From the NCBI RefSeq assembly GCF_003441595.1, contig NZ_CP031848.1, forward strand, positions 2,418,001 to 2,482,000: 64,000 nucleotides of DNA, written 5' to 3'. Positions 54,920-64,000 of this stretch are shown here, in pieces. The first letter of the stretch is position 1; each line of letters opens with the position of its first letter. The position numbers were made by a program, and so were the translations under genes. Below the pieces are notes generated by a model. The model was not told the origin of the DNA and did not search any database. It was given only the letters and a program-made list of their open reading frames with translations. The DNA is from Marinobacter sp. Arc7-DN-1. GTDB lineage: Bacteria > Pseudomonadota > Gammaproteobacteria > Pseudomonadales > Oleiphilaceae.

Positions 54920-55555
54920 ATGGACATCGGCGATATGCGTCGTGATTTCGAGAGTGAGGGTCTTGATCGCGACGTACTGGACAACAACCCGGTCAGGCAG
55001 TTCCAGATCTGGTTCGAGGATGCCCGGAAGGCCGGCATTCTGGAGCCCAACGCCATGTCACTGGCCACAACGGCGCGGGATGGTATGCCAGACCTCCGTA
55101 CCGTGTTGCTGAAATACTTTGACGAACACGGCTTTGTTTTCTATACCAACTACGGCAGCCGCAAGGCCCGGGAGATGGATGAAAACCCGCAGGCCGCCCT
55201 GCTGTTTCCCTGGATCGGCCTCAACCGCCAGGTCAGGATTCAGGGCCAGGTAGAAAAAGTCAGCAAATCAGAATCACTGCGCTACTTCGCATCCCGGCCA
55301 AGAGGCAGCCAGATTGGCGCCTGGGTCTCCGAGCAGAGCAAGGCCATCACCTCACGGGGGCTGCTTGAGCAGAAGCTTGCCGAGGTGAAACGCAAGTTCA
55401 CCGAGGGTGAAGTGCCCCTGCCCGGTTTCTGGGGCGGTTACCGGGTGGTTCCCGAGCGCATTGAGTTCTGGCAAGGCCGGCCCAGCCGGCTTCACGACCG
55501 CTTTGAGTATGTGAGGGAAGGCGATGGCTGGCTCATCCAACGGCTACAGCCCTGA
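54920..55555 (+). CDS. pdxH: Pyridoxamine 5'-phosphate oxidase
   Basis: The 211-residue protein has FEDARKAGILEPNAMSLATT, FVFYTNYGSRKAREMDENPQ, VRIQGQVEKVSKSESLRYFA and FWGGYRVVPERIEFWQGRPS, matching E. coli PdxH throughout. It is the FMN enzyme making pyridoxal phosphate. It overlaps the next gene by 32 bases. Confidence 0.96.
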   Translation: MDIGDMRRDFESEGLDRDVLDNNPVRQFQIWFEDARKAGILEPNAMSLATTARDGMPDLRTVLLKYFDEHGFVFYTNYGSRKAREMDENPQAALLFPWIGLNRQVRIQGQVEKVSKSESLRYFASRPRGSQIGAWVSEQSKAITSRGLLEQKLAEVKRKFTEGEVPLPGFWGGYRVVPERIEFWQGRPSRLHDRFEYVREGDGWLIQRLQP

Positions 55556-56279
55556 CCCCCGGCCAGCCATCTTGCTGTGCCATCAGACCGATGGAATTGA
55601 GGCGCCCCCTCCGGCCTGGCTGACCGGGTACGAACGGGATACGGTCGGGAAATTCAGCGGCCCCCGCGAACGGGAATATCTGACCAGCCGCTGGCTGATT
55701 CGCCAGGCCATTGGCAAATCCGCCAGCCTGCCTCCGCATCAATGTCGCCCCGTGGACGGTCGCCCCACTGCTTCAGGCCGCCCCGATGGCTGGCAGCTAT
55801 CGCTCAGCCACAGCCACGGTTTGTCCGCCTGTGCCACTCGTGCCAACTCTCCCATTGGTCTGGATCTGGAACCCTGCCAGCGCCACCCACAATGGCAGAA
55901 GGTGGCCAGGCGCTGGTTCACCCCGGTTGAACAGGAATGGCTGTTCCGGGAGGACGATCCCAATGCTTTCCTGAAGGTCTGGACCCTGAAAGAAGCCTGG
56001 CTGAAAGCCACCGGTCGGGGTATTGCCGGCAACCTGCAGACTCTGGAGGTGCGCAAGAATTTCGAAATCTACGGAGACCAGCCCGACGAGGACTGGCAGG
56101 CTTCCTGCTGTTATATCGAGGGCTACCTGGTGACCCTGGTATTCCGTGGAAGCCGGCCGCAATGGCCTGACATCACCCTGCTGGAACCACCGCCCGGCGA
56201 TTTCAGCCTGGTGGATGCGGTATCGATGGAGGCTTCCTGGGAGCCGCTGTTCCAGCGCACCATCCGCCCGAAACGCTAG
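55524..56279 (+). CDS. 4'-phosphopantetheinyl transferase
   Basis: The 251-residue protein has the Sfp/ACPS motifs IGLDLEPCQRHPQWQKVARR (magnesium Asp/Glu) and FLKVWTLKEAWLKATGRGIA (WxxKEAxxK), plus LSLSHSHGLSACATR. It transfers phosphopantetheine to acyl-carrier or peptidyl-carrier proteins. The overlap with pdxH suggests coupling in translation. Confidence 0.9.
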   Translation: MAGSSNGYSPDPRPAILLCHQTDGIEAPPPAWLTGYERDTVGKFSGPREREYLTSRWLIRQAIGKSASLPPHQCRPVDGRPTASGRPDGWQLSLSHSHGLSACATRANSPIGLDLEPCQRHPQWQKVARRWFTPVEQEWLFREDDPNAFLKVWTLKEAWLKATGRGIAGNLQTLEVRKNFEIYGDQPDEDWQASCCYIEGYLVTLVFRGSRPQWPDITLLEPPPGDFSLVDAVSMEASWEPLFQRTIRPKR

Positions 56280-56317
56280 CAGCCTGAACCAGGCAGAGGT
56301 AACAGAGGCCACTGTAT

Positions 56318-56899
56318 ATGGATAATCCCGAACGCTGTCCCTGGTGCGGAAATGATCCGCTTTACGTGCACTATCATGACACCGTATGGGGGCGCCCCGA
56401 ATACGACGACCTCGCACTGTTCGAAAAACTCTGCCTGGATGGCCAGCAGGCCGGCCTGAGCTGGATCACCATCCTGCGAAAACAGGAGAGTTACCGGGCC
56501 GCCTACGATCACTTCGATCCGGAAACAATCGTAAATTACGGTGAAGCCCGGGTGGAGGAACTGCTGGCCGACCCAGGCATCATTCGCAACCGACTAAAGG
56601 TTCGGTCGATCATCAAGAATGCCCGGAGCTATCTGGATTTGCGGGAACAAGGCATTGGCTTCAGCGATTTTCTCTGGTCCTTTGTTGAGAACCAGCCGGT
56701 TCAGAACCGCTGGCGCTCACTGGCAGAAGTGCCTACGGCAACCCCTGAATCCGAGGCCATGTCCAAAGCCCTGAAACGGGCTGGCTTTACCTTTGTCGGC
56801 CCTACCATTGTCTATGCCTTTATGCAGGCGACCGGCATGATCAACGACCACTTGGTACAGTGCCCGCAACATCAGGAATGCTATTTGCTGAGCCAATGA
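56318..56899 (+). CDS. tag: DNA-3-methyladenine glycosylase I
   Basis: The 193-residue protein has RCPWCGNDPLYVHYHDTVWG, LDGQQAGLSWITILRKQESY and FTFVGPTIVYAFMQATGMIN, with zinc ligands at Cys7 and Cys10 and the C-terminal CPQHQEC. It is the standard Tag base-excision enzyme for alkylated DNA. Confidence 0.95.
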   Translation: MDNPERCPWCGNDPLYVHYHDTVWGRPEYDDLALFEKLCLDGQQAGLSWITILRKQESYRAAYDHFDPETIVNYGEARVEELLADPGIIRNRLKVRSIIKNARSYLDLREQGIGFSDFLWSFVENQPVQNRWRSLAEVPTATPESEAMSKALKRAGFTFVGPTIVYAFMQATGMINDHLVQCPQHQECYLLSQ

Positions 56900-56993
56900 T
56901 CTCAATGGACTGGAGGGTCGTACGTTCTGGAGTGTTTTAAACCCCGGAGCTTGACCATGAGAATCACCCTCAACGAACTCAGAGGCAGAAAAC

Positions 56994-57449
56994 GTGATTG
57001 CTGTAGCTAGGCTCGCCATTCTCGTTGGCATTGCCGGGCTGATCCCGTTTATCGCGATGATCGCGGGGCTGTTTTTCATGCCCCAACACGGTGTCGCGCT
57101 GATTGGTTACTTCTACCTTTACAGCGCCGGCGTCCTGGCCTTCATGGCAGGGGTGTACTGGCCCATTGCCATGCAGCTCGATAATTGCAGCTATCCGGTG
57201 TCGCCACTGGTAACCATGCTGCTCAGCCAGGTATTCTTTGTGGCCGCCGGTATTGGCTTGCTGTTGCCCACCTCGGGACAGGTCCTCCTGTACACCACCG
57301 CTTACCTGGCGCTCTACCTGGTGGATGCAGGATGGATGCGGGCGTACTGGCCGGTATGGTATCTGCGGCTACGCCTGGTGCTTACGTCGGTAGTGGTGGT
57401 ATGCCAGCTGTCCGCGACAGCCTGGCTCTTCCTTATTCCAGCCCACTGA
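56994..57449 (+). CDS. DUF3429 membrane protein
   Basis: The 151-residue protein has about five membrane segments, including LVGIAGLIPFIAMIAGLFFM, YFYLYSAGVLAFMAGVYWPI, MLLSQVFFVAAGIGLLLP and LLYTTAYLALYLVDAGWMRA. It matches the DUF3429 pattern. It starts at GTG 56994 after AGGCAGAAAAC. It converges with the aspartate kinase gene. Confidence 0.8.
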   Translation: MIAVARLAILVGIAGLIPFIAMIAGLFFMPQHGVALIGYFYLYSAGVLAFMAGVYWPIAMQLDNCSYPVSPLVTMLLSQVFFVAAGIGLLLPTSGQVLLYTTAYLALYLVDAGWMRAYWPVWYLRLRLVLTSVVVVCQLSATAWLFLIPAH

Positions 57450-57460
57450 CCTCCTGCAGC

Positions 57461-58903
57461 TCAGGCTGCAACAATGGCGTATTCGTGGTTATGGGGCTCA
57501 ATGAGCACGCCATGCAAGGCCACGATCGCCTTCTCGTAGTCGTCCTCATCCACCACAAACTGGATATCCACCTGGCGCATGCACTGGTGCAGGGCCAGAA
57601 CGCTGATGTCCTCATCGGCCAGGGCTTTCACGGAACGGGCAAGAATACCCGGCACCTTCATGTCGCTGCCGATGGCAGACACCACAGCCACCTTGCGGGT
57701 GTTGATCTCGGCATTGGGAAACTCTTCCTTCAGGGCCTTAACCACACGTTTTACGTGCTTCAGGGTGCTGCCCACGTAATGGGTAATGGTGTTGGCGTTG
57801 GTGTCCTTGGACATGAAACGCACCTTGAAGCGGCCCAGTACGTCCAGAATACGGCGGTCCGAACCCGGCTCGCCCTGCATGTCCTGATCGAATACTTCCA
57901 CAGCAAACACGCCCTTGGCGCCGGCGATAATCTCCACCTGCGGTTTCTCACTGACATAGTCGCCGGTGATCAGGGTACCGGTGTGCTCCGGCTCAAAGGT
58001 ATTCATCACCCGCAGCGGGATTTCGTTCTGGCGCAGCCCCTTACCGGCGCGGGGATGAATAGCCTCCATACCCAGGTTGGCCAGCTGGTCGGCAACGTCG
58101 TAGTTGGTGCGACCCAGGGGCACCACCTTGTCCGCACCAACGATGTTGGGATCGGCGGAACTCAGGTGGTATTCCTTATGGATAACCGCTTCCCGGGCCT
58201 CTGTGATTACAGCCACCCGGCTGAAGGTCATCTCGCTGTAGCCCCGGTCGAAGGTGCGCATCAGACCTTCCTTGCACTGGGCGTAGCCGGTAACAATCGG
58301 TAGCTCACGACTCAGATCCACCGCGTCGAAGGCCTGTTTCAGCTTTTCGTCCAGCGGCAGCAACTCATTGTCACGCCACCCGGTCAGATCCACAAAGCGG
58401 GCATTGATGCCTTCCTGCTGGAGCTTCAGGGCGGTGTTAAAGGCGCTGTGCGCCTCGCCAATGCCGGCCAGCATCTCACGCACCGTCAGCAGGTGTTCTT
58501 CCAGCTGGAACTGGCCGTAGGAGCACAGACGCTGCAGGTCGATCAGGCAGCCCCGTACGCCTTCAACACGATCGGTGATGAACTGGTCCGCCTGTTGTTT
58601 CAGCATTGGATCGACAAACAGCTCGCCGTTGATGTCGGTCAGAAACTTCACCAGCTTGGTGAGATCGTCACCCCAGGCCCAGTCCGACTCGGCATCCGCA
58701 AACAGGGCATATACGCCCGGCTCGCCGGTTTTCTTGTGTTCCAACAGCTCGTTGGTCACCCCGCCATAGGCGGACACCACGTAAATGCGCTGGTACAGGT
58801 CGTCCTTGCTGCGATTACCGATAATGATGTTATCGCGGACGGCCTCGTAATTACTCATCGACGTACCGCCGATTTTTTCAACGGTATGTAGTTGGCTAGT
58901 CAT
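57461..58903 (-). CDS. ask: Aspartate kinase of the ectoine-specific type
   Basis: The 480-residue protein begins with VEKIGGTSMSNYEAVRDNII, the kinase domain entry. It continues with RIYVVSAYGGVTNELLEHKK, RTFDRGYSEMTFSRVAVITE and two C-terminal ACT regions (RFKVRFMSKDTNANTITHYV; DISVLALHQCMRQVDIQFVV). It resembles Ask_Ect enzymes that feed aspartate-semialdehyde into ectoine and escape normal feedback. ATG 58903 follows GAAGG. It lies 52 bases after ectB. Confidence 0.92.
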   Translation of the reverse strand: MTSQLHTVEKIGGTSMSNYEAVRDNIIIGNRSKDDLYQRIYVVSAYGGVTNELLEHKKTGEPGVYALFADAESDWAWGDDLTKLVKFLTDINGELFVDPMLKQQADQFITDRVEGVRGCLIDLQRLCSYGQFQLEEHLLTVREMLAGIGEAHSAFNTALKLQQEGINARFVDLTGWRDNELLPLDEKLKQAFDAVDLSRELPIVTGYAQCKEGLMRTFDRGYSEMTFSRVAVITEAREAVIHKEYHLSSADPNIVGADKVVPLGRTNYDVADQLANLGMEAIHPRAGKGLRQNEIPLRVMNTFEPEHTGTLITGDYVSEKPQVEIIAGAKGVFAVEVFDQDMQGEPGSDRRILDVLGRFKVRFMSKDTNANTITHYVGSTLKHVKRVVKALKEEFPNAEINTRKVAVVSAIGSDMKVPGILARSVKALADEDISVLALHQCMRQVDIQFVVDEDDYEKAIVALHGVLIEPHNHEYAIVAA

Positions 58904-58955
58904 AGGGTTTGCCTTCGCTATCCTGCAGCATGAATGTCCGGAGGTGCGCGGCGTC

Positions 58956-60335
<1,380 letters not shown>

Positions 60336-60428
60336 CTACCTCAGTGGCCTGCCGGCTAATCCAAATCACAGCTTTACAGTCGTTCACAGCCCTGCCATCA
60401 CGTAGTAGGACCGATCCTGGACCGGCTC

Positions 60429-60944
60429 TCAGGCTGGCTTCGTGAAGGGCCCGATGCGCAGCAGAAACTCGGAATCATGCTGCCCGCCAAAGTGGGTCTC
60501 TTTCTCGAAGTGCTCGTGGTAGGTGAGCTCGGCTCCCATATCACGGGCGAATGACCGGAACAGCGCCCATGAGGCCTCGTTGTCTTCGGTGATGGTCGTC
60601 TCCATATGGGTGACGTCCTTACACGCTTCACGGCCGACGATTTCCTTGAGCATGCGCTTGGCGAGGCCCTGTCCACGACCTTTCTCGTGAACCGCCACCT
60701 GCCAGACAAACACGGTATCGGGCTGTTGGGGAGGGATGTATCCGGAGATAAAGCCGACCAGATCGCCTTCCTTCTCCGCGGCCACGCCGGTTTCGGCGAA
60801 GTGGCTGCACTGCAACAGGTTGCAGTAAATCGAGTTGGGGTCCAGCGGCGGGCATTCTGCCACCAGCTGGTGGAGCCTGAAGCCATCATCCTTCACCGGA
60901 GTGCGAAGCGTGATGGCGGTGGTATTCGATCCTTCTGATGTCAT
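60429..60944 (-). CDS. ectA: Diaminobutyrate acetyltransferase
   Basis: The 171-residue GNAT-fold protein has FRLHQLVAECPPLDPNSIYC, LLQCSHFAETGVAA, VFVWQVAVHEKGRGQGLAKR (acetyl-CoA loop) and METTITEDNEASWALFRSFA. It acetylates diaminobutyrate. ATG 60944 is preferred to a TTG at 60965. A 204-base gap to ectB is longer than usual inside an ect operon, but no terminator is evident. Confidence 0.95.
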   Translation of the reverse strand: MTSEGSNTTAITLRTPVKDDGFRLHQLVAECPPLDPNSIYCNLLQCSHFAETGVAAEKEGDLVGFISGYIPPQQPDTVFVWQVAVHEKGRGQGLAKRMLKEIVGREACKDVTHMETTITEDNEASWALFRSFARDMGAELTYHEHFEKETHFGGQHDSEFLLRIGPFTKPA

Positions 60945-61093
60945 AGCGTGATCAGTTCGTGTCAAAAAGTTAGTGTTGAATTATATAGACCACAAAATAT
61001 ATTTCAAGTTAAGCCCTGAACCCGCCCGACGGGGTGCCCCGGCTCACTCTTTCAGAATAGCCCGGATTGTCCCATTCGCCAGTGACAAATTGA

Positions 61094-62044
61094 TTAAACA
61101 GTGGAAGGAAAAACGATATCCGCGCGACTCAGGGACGTGCCATTGAGAATCCGGTTCCGATAGGAGACCGCAGCGGCCGAACCGGCCGGCCAGAGCCGGT
61201 CAAACTCCGGTAACCACGCTTCCAGAGAGTAGGATACCGGCAGCAGGGAAATGTGCAGACCATGGCGCTCAATACTGGCAACCGGCTCAGCGACAGGACT
61301 GGAAAGACCGATCCGGGTGATCAGACCACGGGGATCCAACAACAGATTACCCATTCCCGCGGATCCATTATTGACCACCACACGACTGTGCTCGTTCACC
61401 AGGCCCGACCAGAGCACCGGCAGACAGGTGTGAGTTGAGGCAATCAAATCGGCTCCGGAGGCCAGGAACCATTCCGACAGCTTGTAATCGTTGCCTGCGG
61501 CGAAAGATTCGTGGGCCAGCCCCCAGCCCGCCAGAGACTCCGGATCCCCGTGCACCACCAAAACCTTTAGGCCTCCAAACATCAGGCAACAATACCTTGG
61601 TAACAGGGACAACCGCTTCAGGATGTACGGGTGCTCGCCGGCAACGGCCTGCAAGCGTTCCATGATGAGGTTCGACCGCTCTACCACACCCTGGCCCACG
61701 AAATCCGGGTAGGCGCAGCCACAACCTGCACCAGCACTGGGATTGGCCAGCTCATAGTCAACATTCCCTAGACTGACGGTATGGTCCAGCACCCGATTAT
61801 TGATGCTCTGGAACAGGCTGTCGCTGGCGTTAAACCAGTTGAAATCACCATTGAACACCAGTTTAACCCGATGCCCCTGCCGCTCTTCCGCCAGCGCCAT
61901 CTGCTCGATCTCATCAAGGGCCCAGGGGTTCCCGTAGAGCCCGCCAATGATATAGAGCACATCCTCGGAGACCTGACGGGGCTCCTGGCAGAGCGATGCA
62001 GCAGAGTATCGATACGCCAGCGGACAGCTGCGACCTTCTGTCAT
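61094..62044 (-). CDS. Metallophosphoesterase-like protein
   Basis: The 316-residue protein has a calcineurin-type metal-site series: YIIGGLYGNPWALDEIEQMA, VFNGDFNWFNASD, VSLGNVDYEL, VLVVHGDPESL and LIASTHTCLPVLWSG. The first Asp-x-His seems altered to GGLYGN, so activity needs proof. The N-terminus is cysteine-containing and unusual. Its start overlaps the stop of the symporter gene, so the two form an operon. Confidence 0.75.
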   Translation of the reverse strand: MTEGRSCPLAYRYSAASLCQEPRQVSEDVLYIIGGLYGNPWALDEIEQMALAEERQGHRVKLVFNGDFNWFNASDSLFQSINNRVLDHTVSLGNVDYELANPSAGAGCGCAYPDFVGQGVVERSNLIMERLQAVAGEHPYILKRLSLLPRYCCLMFGGLKVLVVHGDPESLAGWGLAHESFAAGNDYKLSEWFLASGADLIASTHTCLPVLWSGLVNEHSRVVVNNGSAGMGNLLLDPRGLITRIGLSSPVAEPVASIERHGLHISLLPVSYSLEAWLPEFDRLWPAGSAAAVSYRNRILNGTSLSRADIVFPSTV

Positions 62045-63456
62045 CACCAACCTCTGGCCTGGCGCGCCGCCAGGGAACGCCCCGCCAGGCGTCGAAGCAC
62101 CAGCGGAACAAAGAACCCGGCCGTACAGATCAGAAAGCCCCAGGCGTTTACGCCCAGCAGCATGGCGTACTTGCCTTCACCAATGGCCCAGCCTGATGGA
62201 ATCAGGCCCACAGCCAGCAGAACCCCCAGGCTCAGACCGGTCCAGAAACTCAGATGAAAACTCCAGGGTGACCAACGGGTAAAGCGATAAAACAGGAACA
62301 CCGGCGCCAGCCCCATCACCATGGTGCCGGATATGGTGGTGGCCTTGAGGATATCGGTGCCGGCGAACATCGGCAGGTTGCCCGCGAAGGCGAAGATAAT
62401 CATCACCACCGCCCCCACACGAATGCCGGGAAGGCGATCCTGCGCCCGCCGCGCGAGCCGCGGCAGATCCACAGCGAGCGATTTCGCCAGCGAGGTGAAG
62501 GTGGAATCGAGTGTTGAGCCGGCCGAGGTCATCATTACCACACTCATGAAGAACAAGGCCGCCAGCCCCAGGGACTGCCCTACGGCTGCCGGCGCATTAC
62601 CCATGGCCTCGATTCCGTTCAAACGGGCATGAACACCAACCAGACTGAAAATAAACACCGCCACAAAGCCCAGCAGCCCCGCGACCACAAAGCTCTTGAG
62701 CATGGTTTTTTCCTTGTTCACAAAGCCCCGGTCGGTCAGTACCGGGTCATGAAACGGATAACTGAACATCTGCAGCAGGGCCACCAGCAGCAGATCAAAG
62801 CCGGCATCAAGCCTGAACTCGCCATTGCTCAGCAGGGCACTGGTATCGTTGGCCGGAATAATCAGGAACAGCACCGCTCCGACAAAGAACACAAACACAA
62901 AGGCCTGGATCACGTCGGTAAAGATCGAGGACCGCAACCCGCCTTTCAGGCTGTAGGCCAGGGTAAATACCGTGAACACCATCGCCGCTGTGTAGTACTC
63001 CCACTCGCCCGGCAACCCGAAATAGCCACCGACCACGGCGGTGTTGCTCCACACCTCATTGTATAAACGGATCAAAATCGCAGCGGCAAACGCCAGCGCC
63101 GCAAACCGCCCGAACCGGGAGGTCAGGAAATCCTGAAGGCTACGGGCACCGGTCTGGGTCCGGATCAGGTAGATGATGTAACCGGCTACGGGAATCGACA
63201 GCCAGTAACTCGCGTAAGCCAGGCCGCCGGTCACGCCATAGGCCGCACCGAGGTTAGCCGCGTTGGTGACCGACTTGGCGAAGATCCAGCTGATAAAAAT
63301 ACTGGCCGTCAATGACCACTGCCCCACCGGATTGCCGTTATCGTCCGCGCCCTTGTAAAACGAATTCGCGTTCTTGCTCTTTGGCGACAGCACGTACATC
63401 ACCACGCCGTACACCAGCAGGAATCCCCAGAACAGGGAGGCTTCGGTAAAATTCAT
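62044..63456 (-). CDS. Sodium:solute symporter family transporter
   Basis: The 470-residue protein has about 13 membrane segments: SLFWGFLLVYGVVMYVLSPK, LTASIFISWIFAKSVTNAAN, YASYWLSIPVAGYIIYLIRT and others. The SSS sodium-site region SVVMMTSAGSTLDSTFTSLA is present. The substrate is not clear; a solute or cation role cannot be decided by eye. It is first in an operon with the phosphoesterase-like gene. Confidence 0.9.
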   Translation of the reverse strand: MNFTEASLFWGFLLVYGVVMYVLSPKSKNANSFYKGADDNGNPVGQWSLTASIFISWIFAKSVTNAANLGAAYGVTGGLAYASYWLSIPVAGYIIYLIRTQTGARSLQDFLTSRFGRFAALAFAAAILIRLYNEVWSNTAVVGGYFGLPGEWEYYTAAMVFTVFTLAYSLKGGLRSSIFTDVIQAFVFVFFVGAVLFLIIPANDTSALLSNGEFRLDAGFDLLLVALLQMFSYPFHDPVLTDRGFVNKEKTMLKSFVVAGLLGFVAVFIFSLVGVHARLNGIEAMGNAPAAVGQSLGLAALFFMSVVMMTSAGSTLDSTFTSLAKSLAVDLPRLARRAQDRLPGIRVGAVVMIIFAFAGNLPMFAGTDILKATTISGTMVMGLAPVFLFYRFTRWSPWSFHLSFWTGLSLGVLLAVGLIPSGWAIGEGKYAMLLGVNAWGFLICTAGFFVPLVLRRLAGRSLAARQARGW

Positions 63457-63529
63457 TGTCTTGTTCCTGGTTCGTTATTCCCGGGGCTCTGCCCGGGGTT
63501 TCTGATTTGGGTGGTGACGGCGCTGGCCG

Positions 63530-63619
63530 GGAAGGGGCTCAAAAAAACGCCCGTGAATACGTCCCTGTAGGGCTCGGTCGCGCCATCCCTGGCGCTCCAC
63601 GTTTTTTGACCCCCTTCCC
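63530..63619. repeat. Palindromic intergenic repeat, family B, copy 2
   Basis: Imperfect arms (GGAAGGGGCTCAAAAAAACG and CGTTTTTTGACCCCCTTCC) enclose two mini-hairpins with CATCC/CGTCC-type tips: ATACGTCCCTGTAG and CGCCATCCCTGGCG. The organisation is the same as 34161-34262 with different stem sequence. Confidence 0.7.
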
Positions 63620-63746
63620 AACCATCCCCTTGTTCGACTCTAATCGTGCTTTCCCCGACAAAGGAATTGTCTGCCAAAGAAACCAGAACAATCTTTGGTA
63701 ATTTCTTTTCGCTTTTTTTTGCGGATAGCAAAGCGATATCCGCGGT

Positions 63747-63836
63747 CTGGGTGGTGGGGGTAAATTCTCCGCCGGAAAAAAATGTCTGAGCAAAGCGAGT
63801 TGTTTTTCCCAAGGGGAATTTACCCCCACCACCCAG
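63747..63836. repeat. Palindromic intergenic repeat, family A, copy 4
   Basis: Perfect 21-base arms (63747-63767, 63816-63836) surround the reverse-oriented centre GGAAAAAAATGTCTGAGCAA, AGCGAGTTGTTTTTCCC. Confidence 0.8.
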
Positions 63837-63879
63837 GCCGCCAACTCCCGGCGATCAGTCCTACAAAGCCAAAAAAAAA

Positions 63880-64000
63880 CTAACCAGGAGCCGAACAGCT
63901 GGCCCCAAACCGGTAACAGGAAAAACACCGGTGATGCCGCAGCATAATGCGCTCATCCATACTCTCGGCCAACGAGCCCCCGAGGTCATACTGCGGATCA
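63880..64000 (-). CDS. Partial reading frame at window edge, unknown
   Basis: The last 39 codons of a possible minus-strand gene (SLAESMDERIMLRHHRCFSC) end at a stop at 63882-63880. The cysteine-rich tail is not recognised. The rest lies beyond the window, so this is tentative. Confidence 0.3.
   Translation of the reverse strand, partial: DPQYDLGGSLAESMDERIMLRHHRCFSCYRFGASCSAPG

Noticed and set aside
63453..63928. Minus-strand frames across the repeats at 63530-63840
   Set aside because: They run through two palindromic repeats and lack a ribosome binding site or known family.

Overview
The window looks like a Marinobacter-type marine gammaproteobacterium. The best evidence is a wax ester synthase/diacylglycerol acyltransferase at 41188-42555 that closely matches, from memory, the Marinobacter WS/DGAT enzymes. 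It is backed by ectoine genes, nitrate assimilation genes and moderately GC-rich chromosomal coding sequence. No rRNA, tRNA or CRISPR array was seen.

Positions 1 to about 27,210 are the distal part of a mobile integron (gene cassette) array. Cassette genes lie mostly on the + strand, and nearly every one is followed by an attC-like site ending in GTTA. No integron integrase is present, so it should lie left of the window. Cargo is dominated by toxin-antitoxin modules: DUF4160/DUF2442, a RelE-Xre fusion, BrnTA, YefM/YoeB, HigBA, a ParD-like/RelE pair, Phd/ParE, an addiction-module/ParE pair and CcdAB. There are also small membrane and secreted proteins, an FRG-domain protein, a methyltransferase-like protein and an unusual double-repeat protein.

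The array is heavily invaded by elements that sit exactly in attC sites. An IS110/IS1111-family element has 11-bp subterminal inverted repeats. Group II intron family 1 (+ strand, three copies) sits just after the right-hand core. Group II intron family 2 (- strand, four copies) sits in the left-hand core. An IS3-family element interrupts one intron, and two IS91-like remnants are present. Both intron families include copies that have lost the reverse transcriptase core or the whole ORF, yet occupy different attC sites. This suggests mobilisation in trans.

From about 27.3 to 41.1 kb comes a chromosomal block for nitrogen assimilation: NasA nitrate reductase, a nitrate ABC transporter, the NIT-ANTAR antiterminator NasR, a FAD oxidoreductase, and NirB/NirD. 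Two candidate sigma-54 promoters and three leader terminators in front of these operons fit NtrC plus NasR control.

From 41.2 to 64 kb are housekeeping and physiology genes: WS/DGAT, TM2 protein, AraC regulator, ferritin-like hydrolase, glutamine amidotransferase, diguanylate cyclase, SDR, NfeD/SPFH pair, YfbR, DUF748, PdxH, phosphopantetheinyl transferase, Tag, an ectA-ectB-ask cluster that lacks ectC, a phosphoesterase and a sodium:solute symporter. Intergenic spaces here carry two families of palindromic repeats with conserved loops but location-specific stems.
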